A DNA stretch of 64,000 bases, taken from assembly GCF_019890635.1 (NCBI RefSeq), contig NZ_JAIOAB010000030.1:20481-84480 (forward strand). The letters run 5' to 3'. The position numbers and the translations under genes are program-made. Within the stretch, counting starts at the first letter, position 1. Each line of letters begins with the position of its first letter. This DNA is from Streptomyces sennicomposti. Its GTDB lineage: Bacteria > Actinomycetota > Actinomycetes > Streptomycetales > Streptomycetaceae. Under the pieces are notes generated by a model that made no database searches, had not been told where the DNA came from, and saw only the letters and a list, made by a program, of their open reading frames with translations. Of this stretch, positions 40,271 through 48,223 are shown piece by piece.

Positions 40271-40494
40271 TCCGGCGCACCCGCCCCCGCCGAGCGGCCG
40301 GAAGGACATCGTCGTCCGGCGCGTGTCCTGTGCGCACGTGCCGAAGGACCGCGGTCCGCCGCCCGGCGGGGGTCGTCCACCGGCGACCGGCGACCGGCGG
40401 CCGTCCGTCCGCCCGTCCGCCCGTCCCGCGACGGCCCTTCCACGGCCCGCCACGGCCAGTCCCGCGCCGGCTCCCACCGCCCCCGGAGACCCGT

Positions 40495-41544
40495 ATGACC
40501 CTGTCGTCCGTGCCGCGCACGCGCACCACCGTGTTCGCCCCGCGGCTGGCCGCCCTGCTGAGGGACCACCTCGGCCAGGACGTGTTCCGGCTCGAACCCG
40601 ACACCATCGGGGTCGCCGGACCCGAGGCCGCCGACCGGATCCTGGCCGCCCGGCGCGCCACGGAGACCGAACGGCCCACCTTCAAGCCGCTGCACGGCCG
40701 GTCCATCTCGCGCACCGAGGCCTCGGCGGTGACCCGGACCATCGGCGGCGACGTCCGCGACGCCCTCGCCCGGCCCCGGCCGAAGGACGTGGACCTGTCC
40801 GGCCCCTGGCCGCTGACCGGGCACCTCTTCCTGCGCGACCTGATCCTCGGCCAGGACCCGTACCGGCTGCGGATGCTGATGAGCCGCAACCTCGAACTGA
40901 CGACCCTGCTCACCTGGTCGGTGATCGGCGTCGGCGCCGCCCTGCCCGGCTGGCCCCGCCCCGGCGGCGGCCGGCTCACCGCGCTCGGGGAACGGGCCGC
41001 GGGCGCGGTCGGCTACCAGGAGCGCCGGTACGCCATGGGCATGTACCGCAGGGCCGCCGCCCCGGTGTGCTTCACCATCTCCACCCTGGTGGCCAACGCC
41101 CTGTGGCTCGGCGCGCCCTTCGCCGACGGCACGCCCAACCGCCACATCATCCACGAGTCCCTGCGCCTGCTGCCGCCGTCGTGGAACATCCTGCGCAACG
41201 CCTCCCCGGAGTACCCGGCCGTGGACGCCAGGATCGGCGCGGACGACGACGTACTGGTACTGCCGCTGCTCTCCCACCGCGACCCGGCCCTGTGGGAGGA
41301 ACCCGACGCCTTCCGCCCCGAGCGCTGGGACACGCTCGACCCCGACACCGCCCCCGGCTACCTGCCCTTCGGCCACTCCTCCGAACGCTGCTGGGGCCGG
41401 CACATGGTCATCCCGCTCGCCGAACTCCTCCTCGGCCTGGTCCGGGAGTCGGGCCTCGTCGTGGACCCCGCCCAGCACACGGCCGAGGTGCCGCTGCTGG
41501 GACTGCTCGGGGTGGCGGACGTACGGCTGGTCAAGCCGGCCTGA
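40495..41544 (+). CDS. Cytochrome P450, tryptorubin-type peptide cross-linking enzyme
   Basis: A 349-residue P450, shorter than the usual ~400. The heme loop FGHSSERCWG places the ligand cysteine at residue 299. Compared with FGxGxHxCxG, the second glycine is serine and the basic residue is glutamate. The ExxR motif is present as HESLRLLPP, and the Pro-Glu-Arg-Trp of the meander is intact (FRPERWD). A canonical (A/G)GxxT I-helix motif is not obvious; the matching helix reads CFTISTLVANALWLG. In atropopeptide clusters a single such enzyme makes the C-C and C-N bonds between aromatic residues. ATG 40495 has GGAG 7 bases upstream and lies 224 bases after the precursor stop. Confidence 0.88.
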   Translation: MTLSSVPRTRTTVFAPRLAALLRDHLGQDVFRLEPDTIGVAGPEAADRILAARRATETERPTFKPLHGRSISRTEASAVTRTIGGDVRDALARPRPKDVDLSGPWPLTGHLFLRDLILGQDPYRLRMLMSRNLELTTLLTWSVIGVGAALPGWPRPGGGRLTALGERAAGAVGYQERRYAMGMYRRAAAPVCFTISTLVANALWLGAPFADGTPNRHIIHESLRLLPPSWNILRNASPEYPAVDARIGADDDVLVLPLLSHRDPALWEEPDAFRPERWDTLDPDTAPGYLPFGHSSERCWGRHMVIPLAELLLGLVRESGLVVDPAQHTAEVPLLGLLGVADVRLVKPA

Positions 41545-41610
41545 CAGCCGTGGGACTGGTCAAGCCGCCTGACAGCCGTGCGGCTGGTCAAGCCGGCCCG
41601 ACGGCCGTGG
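41525..41610. repeat. 28/29-bp tandem repeat at the P450 3' end
   Basis: Three units (41525-41553, 41554-41581, 41582-41610) of the form GGCTGGTCAAGCCGGCCTGA then CAGCCGTGG. The first contains the P450 stop; the second repeats the codons and stop; the third has CCCGA instead of CCTGA. Confidence 0.88.
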
Positions 41611-41687
41611 GGCCGGGCGAGGCGGCCCAGGCGTACATACGGCGGCCGTCACGCCCGCGCGTGCGGCGCCCGCCGGACCGGCGCCGC

Positions 41688-42380
41688 TCAGCGCTCGCGC
41701 AGCGCGTGGAGCAGATCGACGCGATTGGTGGTGATCGAGTCGACGCCCGCCCGCAGCAGGCGGCGCTGGGAGCGGGCGGTGTCCGGCGTCCACACCGACA
41801 CCAGCAGTCCGTCGCGGTGGACGCGGGCCGTGAGTTCCCGGTCGACCAGACCGAACCGGTAGTTCAGCCAGCGGGGCCGCACCGCCGCCAGCAGCGCGGC
41901 CCGCGGCGGTGCGAGCGAGGTCCAGGTCAGGGCGATCTCGGCGGCCGGATCGGCCGCGCGCACCGCGAGCATCGCCTCGGCGCCCGCGCAGTAGTACACG
42001 CGGTCCTCGGCCCCGCAGGCGCGGATCACGTCCATGATCGGCCGCACCGTCCGCACGTCCCGGACGCCCGGCAGGTCGACCATCACCCGGCTGTCCGCGG
42101 TCGCGGCGAGCGCGTCCGCGAGCGTGGGCACCCCGCCGCCCGTCAGGCCGCGCACCTCCTCGGCGGACAGCGAGCGCAGCGGCCGGTCGTGCCCCCACAG
42201 TCGCTTCAGCGAGTCGTCGTGCAGCAGCACGGGAACGCCGTCGCGGGTCAGCCGTACGTCGATCTCCACCGCGTCCGCGCCCCGGTCGAGCGCGGAGCGG
42301 AGGGAGACGATCGTGTTCTCACGGAGGCGGTAGGGGTCGCCGCGGTGCGCCACGGCGGTCACGGTCTGCATGGCCCCCAT
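41688..42380 (-). CDS. Glycerophosphodiester phosphodiesterase family protein
   Basis: A 230-residue GDPD-type TIM barrel. The catalytic opening is AVAHRGDPYRLRENTIVS (His-Arg-Gly and Glu-Asn-Thr), followed by GADAVEIDVRLTRDGVPVLLHDD (Glu/Asp metal ligands and the second histidine). The family cleaves glycerophosphodiesters to glycerol-3-phosphate and an alcohol. No signal peptide is seen, so it should act in the cytoplasm. ATG 42380 (MGAMQT) is used; ATG 42371 three codons later is equally possible. It lies 44 bases after the deaminase gene and is probably co-transcribed. Confidence 0.87.
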   Translation of the reverse strand: MGAMQTVTAVAHRGDPYRLRENTIVSLRSALDRGADAVEIDVRLTRDGVPVLLHDDSLKRLWGHDRPLRSLSAEEVRGLTGGGVPTLADALAATADSRVMVDLPGVRDVRTVRPIMDVIRACGAEDRVYYCAGAEAMLAVRAADPAAEIALTWTSLAPPRAALLAAVRPRWLNYRFGLVDRELTARVHRDGLLVSVWTPDTARSQRRLLRAGVDSITTNRVDLLHALRER

Positions 42381-42424
42381 TGTGTCCCGGCCGCCCGGAC
42401 CCCATGTGCCCCGGTCGTCCCGGC

Positions 42425-43474
42425 TCAGGACGCGAGCCACCGCTGCGTGTACGCGTCGATCTCGTCGGCGATACGCGTCTTGCCCGCCTCGTCCAGGAAG
42501 GAGGCGCGCACCGCGTTCTTCGCCAGCTCGGCGATCCCCCGCTCGTCCAGGCCGAGGAGGCGGGCGGCGACGGCGTACTCGCTGTTCAGGTCCGTGCCGA
42601 ACATCGGCGGGTCGTCGGAGTTGATCGTGACGAGGACGCCCGCCTCGACGAACGTCCGCAGCGGATGCTCGTCCAGGGTGCGGACGGCGCGGGTGGCGAT
42701 GTTGGAGGTCGGGCACACCTCCAGCGCGATCCGGTGCTCGGCCAGGTGCGCGAGCAGCCGGGGGTCCCGCGCGGAGCTGGTGCCGTGGCCGATGCGCTCG
42801 GCGCGCAGCTCGGTCAGCGCGTCCCACACCGTCTCGGGGCCGGTGGTCTCCCCGGCGTGCGGCACCGAGTGCAGCCCGGCGGCGATCGCCCGGTCGAAGT
42901 ACGGCTTGAACTGGGGCCGCGGCACCCCGATCTCGGGACCGCCGAGCCCGAAGGAGACCAGGCCCTCGGGCCGCAGCCGGTCGTCGGTGGCGAGCCGGGC
43001 GGTCTCCTCGGCCGACTCCAGACCGGCCTCGCCGGGGATGTCGAAGCACCAGCGCAGCACGGTCCCGAACTCGGCCTCGGCGGCCTTGCGGGCGTCCTCG
43101 ATCGCGTCCATGAAGGCCCGCGCGTCGATGCCGCGGCGGGTGGAGGAGAACGGGGTGAGGGTCAGCTCGGCGTAGCGGACCTGCTGGCGGGCCATGTCCC
43201 GGGCGATCTCGTACGTCAGCAGCCGTACGTCCTCCGGGGTGCGGATGAGGTCCACCACGGACAGGTACACCTGGATGAAGTGGGCGAAGTCCGTGAACGT
43301 GAAGTAGTCGGCGAGCGCCTCGGGGTCGGTGGGGACCTTGGAGTCGGGGTGCCGGGCGGCCAGCTCGGAGACGATCCGGGGGGAGGCCGAGCCGACGTGG
43401 TGCACGTGCAGTTCGGCCTTGGGCAGCCCCGCGATGAAGGCGTGCGGGTCGCGGGATGCGGGCTGGACGGTCAC
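42425..43474 (-). CDS. Adenosine/aminodeoxyfutalosine deaminase family protein
   Basis: A 349-residue amidohydrolase of the adenosine deaminase family. Metal and catalytic residues are visible in KAELHVHHVGS, HAGETTGPETVWDAL, ERIGHGTS and TINSDDPPMFGT. The HVHH form, instead of HVHLDG, marks the Streptomyces subgroup. I recall a related S. coelicolor enzyme being shown to deaminate 6-aminodeoxyfutalosine in menaquinone biosynthesis, so that substrate is at least as likely as adenosine. GTG 43474 is preceded by GGGAGGGAA at 5 bases. An upstream ATG near 43553 would add an unrelated Pro-rich stretch. Confidence 0.87.
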   Translation of the reverse strand: MTVQPASRDPHAFIAGLPKAELHVHHVGSASPRIVSELAARHPDSKVPTDPEALADYFTFTDFAHFIQVYLSVVDLIRTPEDVRLLTYEIARDMARQQVRYAELTLTPFSSTRRGIDARAFMDAIEDARKAAEAEFGTVLRWCFDIPGEAGLESAEETARLATDDRLRPEGLVSFGLGGPEIGVPRPQFKPYFDRAIAAGLHSVPHAGETTGPETVWDALTELRAERIGHGTSSARDPRLLAHLAEHRIALEVCPTSNIATRAVRTLDEHPLRTFVEAGVLVTINSDDPPMFGTDLNSEYAVAARLLGLDERGIAELAKNAVRASFLDEAGKTRIADEIDAYTQRWLAS

Positions 43475-43939
43475 GGGATTCCCTCCCCGGCAGGGCACCG
43501 GCCGCGGCGGGGCGGCGGTGCGGGTGATCGGCTGATCGATGAGCACGGCCATCGTAGGCCCCCCTCCGGCCGCCGAAGGCGGGGCGGGGGAGGCGTGCGG
43601 GGGCGGCCGGACCGCCGCCCGGGACCACCCCCGGCGGAGCCGCCCCGGCCGGCCGACCACCCCCGGCGAAGCCGCCCCGGCCTCCGCCGCCGGAGCCGCG
43701 AGGTCACCGTCGGCGGAGCCGCCCGGCCGCCCCCCGGCGAAGCCGCGAGGCCGCCGTCGCCTCTCCGTCGTCGCGGAAGCCGCAGGGCCGCAGGGCCGCT
43801 GGCCCGCTGGGCTGCCGGGGTGCCGTGCTGCCGAGCGGCCGGGTCGCCGGGCCGCCGTCGGCGGGGCCGCCCGGCCGTCGGGTGGGCGGGGGCCAGGCCT
43901 TAGCATGGCGGGACGTTCGACCGAGGGGGACACGACGAC
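43475..43939. other. GC-extreme intergenic region with short repeats
   Basis: About 465 bases between divergent genes. The part at 43555-43900 is almost pure G/C and consists of imperfect repeats of GGCGGAGCCGC, GGCGAAGCCGC and CGGCCGGGC types that can form many hairpins. Promoters should lie near each gene (about 43480-43550 leftwards and 43895-43935 rightwards). I see no credible gene. Confidence 0.6.
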
Positions 43940-44722
43940 ATGACGGACGGCACAGGGGCGGACGGGAACGCCGGGGCCGGCGACAACCCGTGGGCGCCGC
44001 CCGAGAGCGGTTCCGCCGGACAGAAGGACCCGCGGGGACCGCAGGCCCCCTCGCCGCAGGACGCGTATCCGCCGCAGGACCGGCCGCCCGTGACACCGCC
44101 GTCCGTGCACGACCAGGCCACCATGGCCGCGGTGCCGTTCCCCGAGTACCCGCCGCCCGGCGGCCCGGCGGGCACGCCGCCCGGCGCCCCGGCCGGCGAG
44201 TCCGCCGTACCCCCGCCGCCCATAGCGCCCACGGGCCCCGGCGGCGGCTACGGCTACCCCGGTCAGCCCGGTCCCTCCGGGCACCCGGGCCAGCCCGGTT
44301 ATCCCGGCCAGCCCGGTTACCCGGGGCAGCCCGGCTACCCCGGCCCGGGCGGCTACCCGGCCTACGGCTGGCCCGGCGTGGCCATGGCCCCGCAGAACGG
44401 CATGGGCACCGCCGCCCTGGTGCTCGGCATCCTGGCCTGCTGCCTGTTCTGCATGTACGGCGTGGTCTCGCTGATCCTCGGCATCCTCGCCGTGGTCTTC
44501 GGCATCAAGGGGCGGCGCAGGGCGGAGCGGGGCGAGGCGGACAACCACGGCCAGGCCCAGGCCGGTTTCGTCATGGGCATCATCGGGATCGTGCTCGGCA
44601 TCGCCGTGATCGTCTTCCTGGTCATCACGATCGTGGTCGCCGTGAACGACGACGAGTCGGACCCCTACTACCCGTACGACGATTCGCTGCGAACGACCGC
44701 CGCCGCCGTTCTGCCCCGCTGA
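43940..44722 (+). CDS. DUF4190 membrane protein with Pro/Gly-rich N-terminus, copy 1
   Basis: A 260-residue protein. The first ~150 residues are disordered, with a run of GYPGQP repeats. A DUF4190-type two-helix module follows (MGTAALVLGILACCLFCMYGVVSLILGILAVVFGIKGRRRAERGEADNHGQAQAGFVMGIIGIVLG recognised by its VLGIL/IKGRRRAERGE pattern), and then an acidic Tyr-rich tail (DDESDPYYPYDD). Function is unknown; such proteins often accompany cell-division or envelope genes in actinobacteria. A second homologue follows 146 bases later. Confidence 0.85.
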   Translation: MTDGTGADGNAGAGDNPWAPPESGSAGQKDPRGPQAPSPQDAYPPQDRPPVTPPSVHDQATMAAVPFPEYPPPGGPAGTPPGAPAGESAVPPPPIAPTGPGGGYGYPGQPGPSGHPGQPGYPGQPGYPGQPGYPGPGGYPAYGWPGVAMAPQNGMGTAALVLGILACCLFCMYGVVSLILGILAVVFGIKGRRRAERGEADNHGQAQAGFVMGIIGIVLGIAVIVFLVITIVVAVNDDESDPYYPYDDSLRTTAAAVLPR

Positions 44723-44868
44723 GACGGACACCGGGACGGGGGCCGGGCCGGCTCCCGCCTCGGCCGGCGCCCGCGACCAGGCGCGGGGCCGCCCCGGGAC
44801 ATCCCGACCGCTGTTCGATCAAGGCCATTACGATGCCTTGACTGTTCAAACGGAGGGGAGACCACATC

Positions 44869-45378
44869 ATGTCCGACACCCAGCCCGCGTCCGGAGGATT
44901 CGGGCCGCCGTCCCAGCCGCCGCCCGCGCCGGGCTACGGAGCCCCGCAGCCCGCCCCGGGCTACGGTTACCCGCAGCAGCCGGGAGCGGCCGTACCGCAG
45001 CAGCCGGGTGCCGGTTACGCGCAGCAGCCGGGCCTCGGCTACCCGGCCGCGCCGCCCGTGGGCTACCCGTCCGCCCCCGGCTACGGCATGGGCGTGGGCA
45101 TGCAGCCGAGCAACGGCCTGGGCACCGCGGGCCTGGTGCTCGGCATCATCGGCGTCGTCTGCAGCCTGACCGTGTTCCTGTGGTTCTTCGGGATCATCCT
45201 GGGCATCCTCGCCATCGTCTTCGGCGCCATCGGACGCGGGAAGGCGAACCGGGGCGAGGCCACCAACAAGGGCGCGGCCACCGGCGGCCTGGTCTGCGGC
45301 ATCGTCGCCACGGTGGTGCTGCCGGTGCTGGGCCTCATCCTGTTCGCGGGGATCATGGGCACCGCCGGCACGTTCTGA
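44869..45378 (+). CDS. DUF4190 membrane protein with Pro/Gly/Tyr-rich N-terminus, copy 2
   Basis: A 169-residue paralogue of the preceding gene with the same plan: a disordered head rich in GYG, QQPG and PGYG, then NGLGTAGLVLGIIGVVCSLTVFLWFF and a second helix region ending in LFAGIMGTAGTF, with the charged loop AIGRGKANRGEATNKGAATGG between. GGAGGGGAG lies 13-21 bases upstream of ATG 44869. The adjacent pair looks like an old tandem duplication. Function unknown. Confidence 0.85.
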   Translation: MSDTQPASGGFGPPSQPPPAPGYGAPQPAPGYGYPQQPGAAVPQQPGAGYAQQPGLGYPAAPPVGYPSAPGYGMGVGMQPSNGLGTAGLVLGIIGVVCSLTVFLWFFGIILGILAIVFGAIGRGKANRGEATNKGAATGGLVCGIVATVVLPVLGLILFAGIMGTAGTF

Positions 45379-45868
45379 CCCCACGGCGCCGACCCACCGC
45401 GGGGGCAGGCCCCGCCCCGCCCCCGCGCCACGGCCACCGACACACCGCGCCGACCCGAACGGCGGGCCCCACCCCCGCGCACCGCGCGGCCCCCCGAGCG
45501 CCCGGCCCCCACTCCGGCGCACCCGGCCGCGCCCCAGCGCCAGCCCCCTCGGGACCCGAGCGAGCCCCCGCATCCCGACCGGCGAACTACGCCGAGCCCG
45601 AGCGCCCGGCCCGCCACCGGGCAGCACCTCGCGCGAACCCACGCACCCGAGCCGAACCGGCGCCGGGCGCAACCACCCCCGCTCCCAGCGGTCGCCCGCG
45701 CTGCCACCCGGCCCGGCGCCCGCACCGCTACCCAGCACGGCCCGGCGCCCGCACCGCTACCCCGCTCCCAGCCGCCGCCCCGTCACTACCCGGACCCGTC
45801 ACTACCCGGACCAGCCCGGCCCGCCGCCCCGTCACTCCCCAGACCGGCCCGGCCCGCCGTCCCCGCCG
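45379..45868. repeat. Non-coding GC-rich region with tandem repeats
   Basis: About 490 bases between convergent genes with no credible coding sequence. From about 45700 it becomes clearly repetitive: CGGCCCGGCGCCCGCACCGC occurs twice about 26 bases apart near 45715-45760. CGTCACTACCCGGACC occurs twice near 45780-45812, and then GCCCGGCCCGCCG-type units follow. Both flanking genes end here. Confidence 0.65.
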
Positions 45869-46426
45869 CTACCCCGTCGCCACTCGCTCCCGCGCCTCCA
45901 TCAGCGCGAATCCCAGCAGGTTCGGTCCCCGCCACCGCTCCGGATCGGCGGCGGCCTCGTCATCGGCGGCCAGGCCGATCCCCCACACGCGGTCCACCGG
46001 ACTCGCCTCCACCAGCACCCTCTCGCCCGTGCGCAGCAGGAACTCCCGCAGCTCGGGGTGCGCGGCGAACTTGCGCTCGCTGCCCGCCACCACGATCCCG
46101 AACCGCTCCCGGGCCCATGTCTCCTCGTCGAAGCCCCGCACCAGCCGCCCGGCCTTCTTCGCCTCGGCCGGGTGCCCCGCGGCCAGCACCCGCCGCTCCG
46201 CCTCCGCGTCCTGGAACAGCCGGGCCTTGGCCGCCATCATCCAGTGCTCCGCGGTCGCGTACGTCACGCCGTCGACGGTGAACGGCGACGGCCACCACTG
46301 GCTCAGGCAGCTCGCGCCCACCCGGCCGTCGGGCCGCGGCCGGTGGCCCCAGAAGTACAGATACTTCACGTGCGCCCCCGCGCGGACCTCCCTGATCAGG
46401 GCATCCTGAGAGTCGATCTTCCCCAT
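45869..46426 (-). CDS. NADAR-family (YbiA-like) protein
   Basis: A 185-residue protein of the NADAR/YbiA/RibX family. It has YFWGHRPRPDGRVGASCLSQWWPSPFTVDGVTYATAEHWMMAAKARLF (FWG, SQWWPSPF and EHWMM are the diagnostic segments), and it ends with WRGPNLLGFALMEAR, the conserved Gly-Asn-Leu-Leu-Gly motif. Members remove ADP-ribose from nucleotides or proteins or cleave riboflavin-pathway intermediates; some act in defence against phage or in repair. ATG 46426 has no Shine-Dalgarno sequence; earlier in-frame GTGs exist. It is divergent from the polyamine operon. Confidence 0.85.
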   Translation of the reverse strand: MGKIDSQDALIREVRAGAHVKYLYFWGHRPRPDGRVGASCLSQWWPSPFTVDGVTYATAEHWMMAAKARLFQDAEAERRVLAAGHPAEAKKAGRLVRGFDEETWARERFGIVVAGSERKFAAHPELREFLLRTGERVLVEASPVDRVWGIGLAADDEAAADPERWRGPNLLGFALMEARERVATG

Positions 46427-46521
46427 GCACGCGAGTGTGGCACGCACCACTGACACTCCGTCCCGCCTTTTCCGTGGCGACTCGACACCTGGTCGACAGA
46501 TTCCGTCGCGTAACCAAAAGG

Positions 46522-46542
46522 CAACAACGGAATCACTTGTTG
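46522..46542. promoter_or_regulatory. Inverted-repeat operator candidate before the polyamine operon
   Basis: CAACAA (46522-46527) and TTGTTG (46537-46542) form an inverted repeat with a 9-base centre. It lies about 100 bases before the aldehyde dehydrogenase start, in the only AT-richer part of the divergent region. Confidence 0.35.
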
Positions 46543-46637
46543 GCGTCCACCTGCTCTGTCAGGATCGGCACTCAAATCGAGCTGGAGCTACGCCACCCGC
46601 CCCCTCAGGACGCGGGGCGACGGCGGAGGAGAGCGAC

Positions 46638-48173
46638 ATGCACAACCCGGCCACCGCCACGCCGGAACGATTCCCCGCGCAGGACCGCTTCGCGGACGGC
46701 GCGCAGTACATCGCCGGCCGCCCGGCCAAGGGCACGTCCGGCCGCACCCACACCGTGATCGACCCGGCCACCGGCGAGGACGTCCTCACCTACGACCTGG
46801 CCGGCCCCGAGGACGTCGACGCCGCGGTCGCCGCCGCGCGCGAGGCGTTCCCCGGCTGGGCGGGCGCCACCGCCGGCGAGCGCTCGGACGCCCTGCACCG
46901 CTTCGCCGCCGTGCTCGCCGAGCAGGCCGAGGACCTCGCCCGCGCCGAGTCCCTCCAGTGCGGCAAGCCGCTCAAGCTGACCCGCGAGTTCGACGTACCG
47001 GGCACGGTCGACAACACCGCGTTCTTCGCGGGCGCCGCCCGGCACCTCCAGGGTCAGTCCGCGGGCGAGTACTCCGGCGACCACACCTCCTACGTCCGCC
47101 GGGAGCCGATCGGCGTCGTCGGCTCCATCGCGCCCTGGAACTACCCGCTCCAGATGGCCGCCTGGAAGATCCTCCCGGCGATCGCGGCGGGCAACACCAT
47201 CGTGCTGAAGCCGGCCGAGCTGACCCCGCTGACCTCGCTGATGTTCGCGCGGGCCGCCACCGAGGCGGGCATCCCGGACGGGGTGATCAACATCGTCACC
47301 GGCACCGGCCGGGAGGCCGGCGAGCACCTGGTCGGCCACCCGGACGTGGCGATGACGTCCTTCACCGGCTCCACCGCCGTCGGCAAGCGGGTCGCCGAGG
47401 TCGCCACCGCCACCGTCAAGCGCCTGCACCTGGAACTCGGCGGCAAGGCCCCGTTCGTCGTCTTCGACGACGCCGACCTGGAGGCCGCCGTCCACGGCGC
47501 GGTCGCCGGCGCCCTCATCAACACCGGCCAGGACTGCACGGCCGCCACCCGCGCGTATGTGCAGCGCCCCCTCTACGACGCGTTCGTGGAGCGCACCGCC
47601 GCCCTGATGGAGAGCGTCCGCCTCGGCGACCCGTTCGCCCCCGGCACCGACCTCGGCCCGCTGATCTCGCACGCCCAGCGCGACCGCGTCGCCGGCTTCG
47701 TGGACCGCGCCCGCGGCTACGCCCGCGTGGTCACCGGCGGCGAGGCCCCGCAGGGCGAGCTGAAGAACGGCGCCTACTACCGCCCGACCCTGATCGCCGA
47801 CGCCCCGCAGGACAGCGAGATCGTCCAGTCCGAGATCTTCGGCCCCGTTCTCGCCGTACTGCCCTTCGACGGCGACGACGAGGGCATCCGGCTCGCCAAC
47901 GACACGCCGTACGGCCTGGCCGCCTCCGCCTGGAGCCGCGACGTGTACCGCGCGAACCGCGCCACCCGCGAGATCAAGGCGGGCTGCGTCTGGGTCAACG
48001 ACCACATCCCGATCATCAGCGAGATGCCGCACGGCGGACACAAGCAGTCCGGCTACGGCAAGGACATGTCGGCGTACTCGTTCGAGGAGTACACCCAGAT
48101 CAAGCACGTCATGTTCGACAACACCGCGGTGGTCCGCAAGGACTGGCACCGCACCGTTTTCGGGGACCGATAG
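46638..48173 (+). CDS. Aldehyde dehydrogenase, gamma-aminobutyraldehyde type, second copy
   Basis: A 511-residue aldehyde dehydrogenase, paralogous to the one at 9522. It has PWNYPLQMAAWKILPA, LELGGKAPFVVFDDADLE, the catalytic cysteine at residue 300 in NTGQDCTAATR and the C-terminal CVWVNDHIPIISEMPHGGHKQSGYGKD segments (partial). GGAGGAG lies 9 bases before ATG 46638. It heads the operon with a complete polyamine importer and an FAD amine oxidase, so oxidation of 4-aminobutanal or a related aminoaldehyde to the amino acid is the best guess. Confidence 0.87.
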   Translation: MHNPATATPERFPAQDRFADGAQYIAGRPAKGTSGRTHTVIDPATGEDVLTYDLAGPEDVDAAVAAAREAFPGWAGATAGERSDALHRFAAVLAEQAEDLARAESLQCGKPLKLTREFDVPGTVDNTAFFAGAARHLQGQSAGEYSGDHTSYVRREPIGVVGSIAPWNYPLQMAAWKILPAIAAGNTIVLKPAELTPLTSLMFARAATEAGIPDGVINIVTGTGREAGEHLVGHPDVAMTSFTGSTAVGKRVAEVATATVKRLHLELGGKAPFVVFDDADLEAAVHGAVAGALINTGQDCTAATRAYVQRPLYDAFVERTAALMESVRLGDPFAPGTDLGPLISHAQRDRVAGFVDRARGYARVVTGGEAPQGELKNGAYYRPTLIADAPQDSEIVQSEIFGPVLAVLPFDGDDEGIRLANDTPYGLAASAWSRDVYRANRATREIKAGCVWVNDHIPIISEMPHGGHKQSGYGKDMSAYSFEEYTQIKHVMFDNTAVVRKDWHRTVFGDR

Positions 48174-48223
48174 CAGACCGGCCGTCCGACCAGGCCGACC
48201 CCTCCCGAAAGGGCACCACGCGC

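Noticed and set aside
12490..41690. Integrative element carrying the CIS/RiPP block
   Set aside because: No tRNA, att-like flanking repeats, integrase, relaxase or transposase could be found at either border. The relocation idea is kept only as a synteny question.
43475..44731. N-terminal extension of the deaminase towards 44731
   Set aside because: The upstream open frame is antisense to the DUF4190 gene and compositionally odd. GTG 43474 with GGGAGGGAA gives the normal family start.
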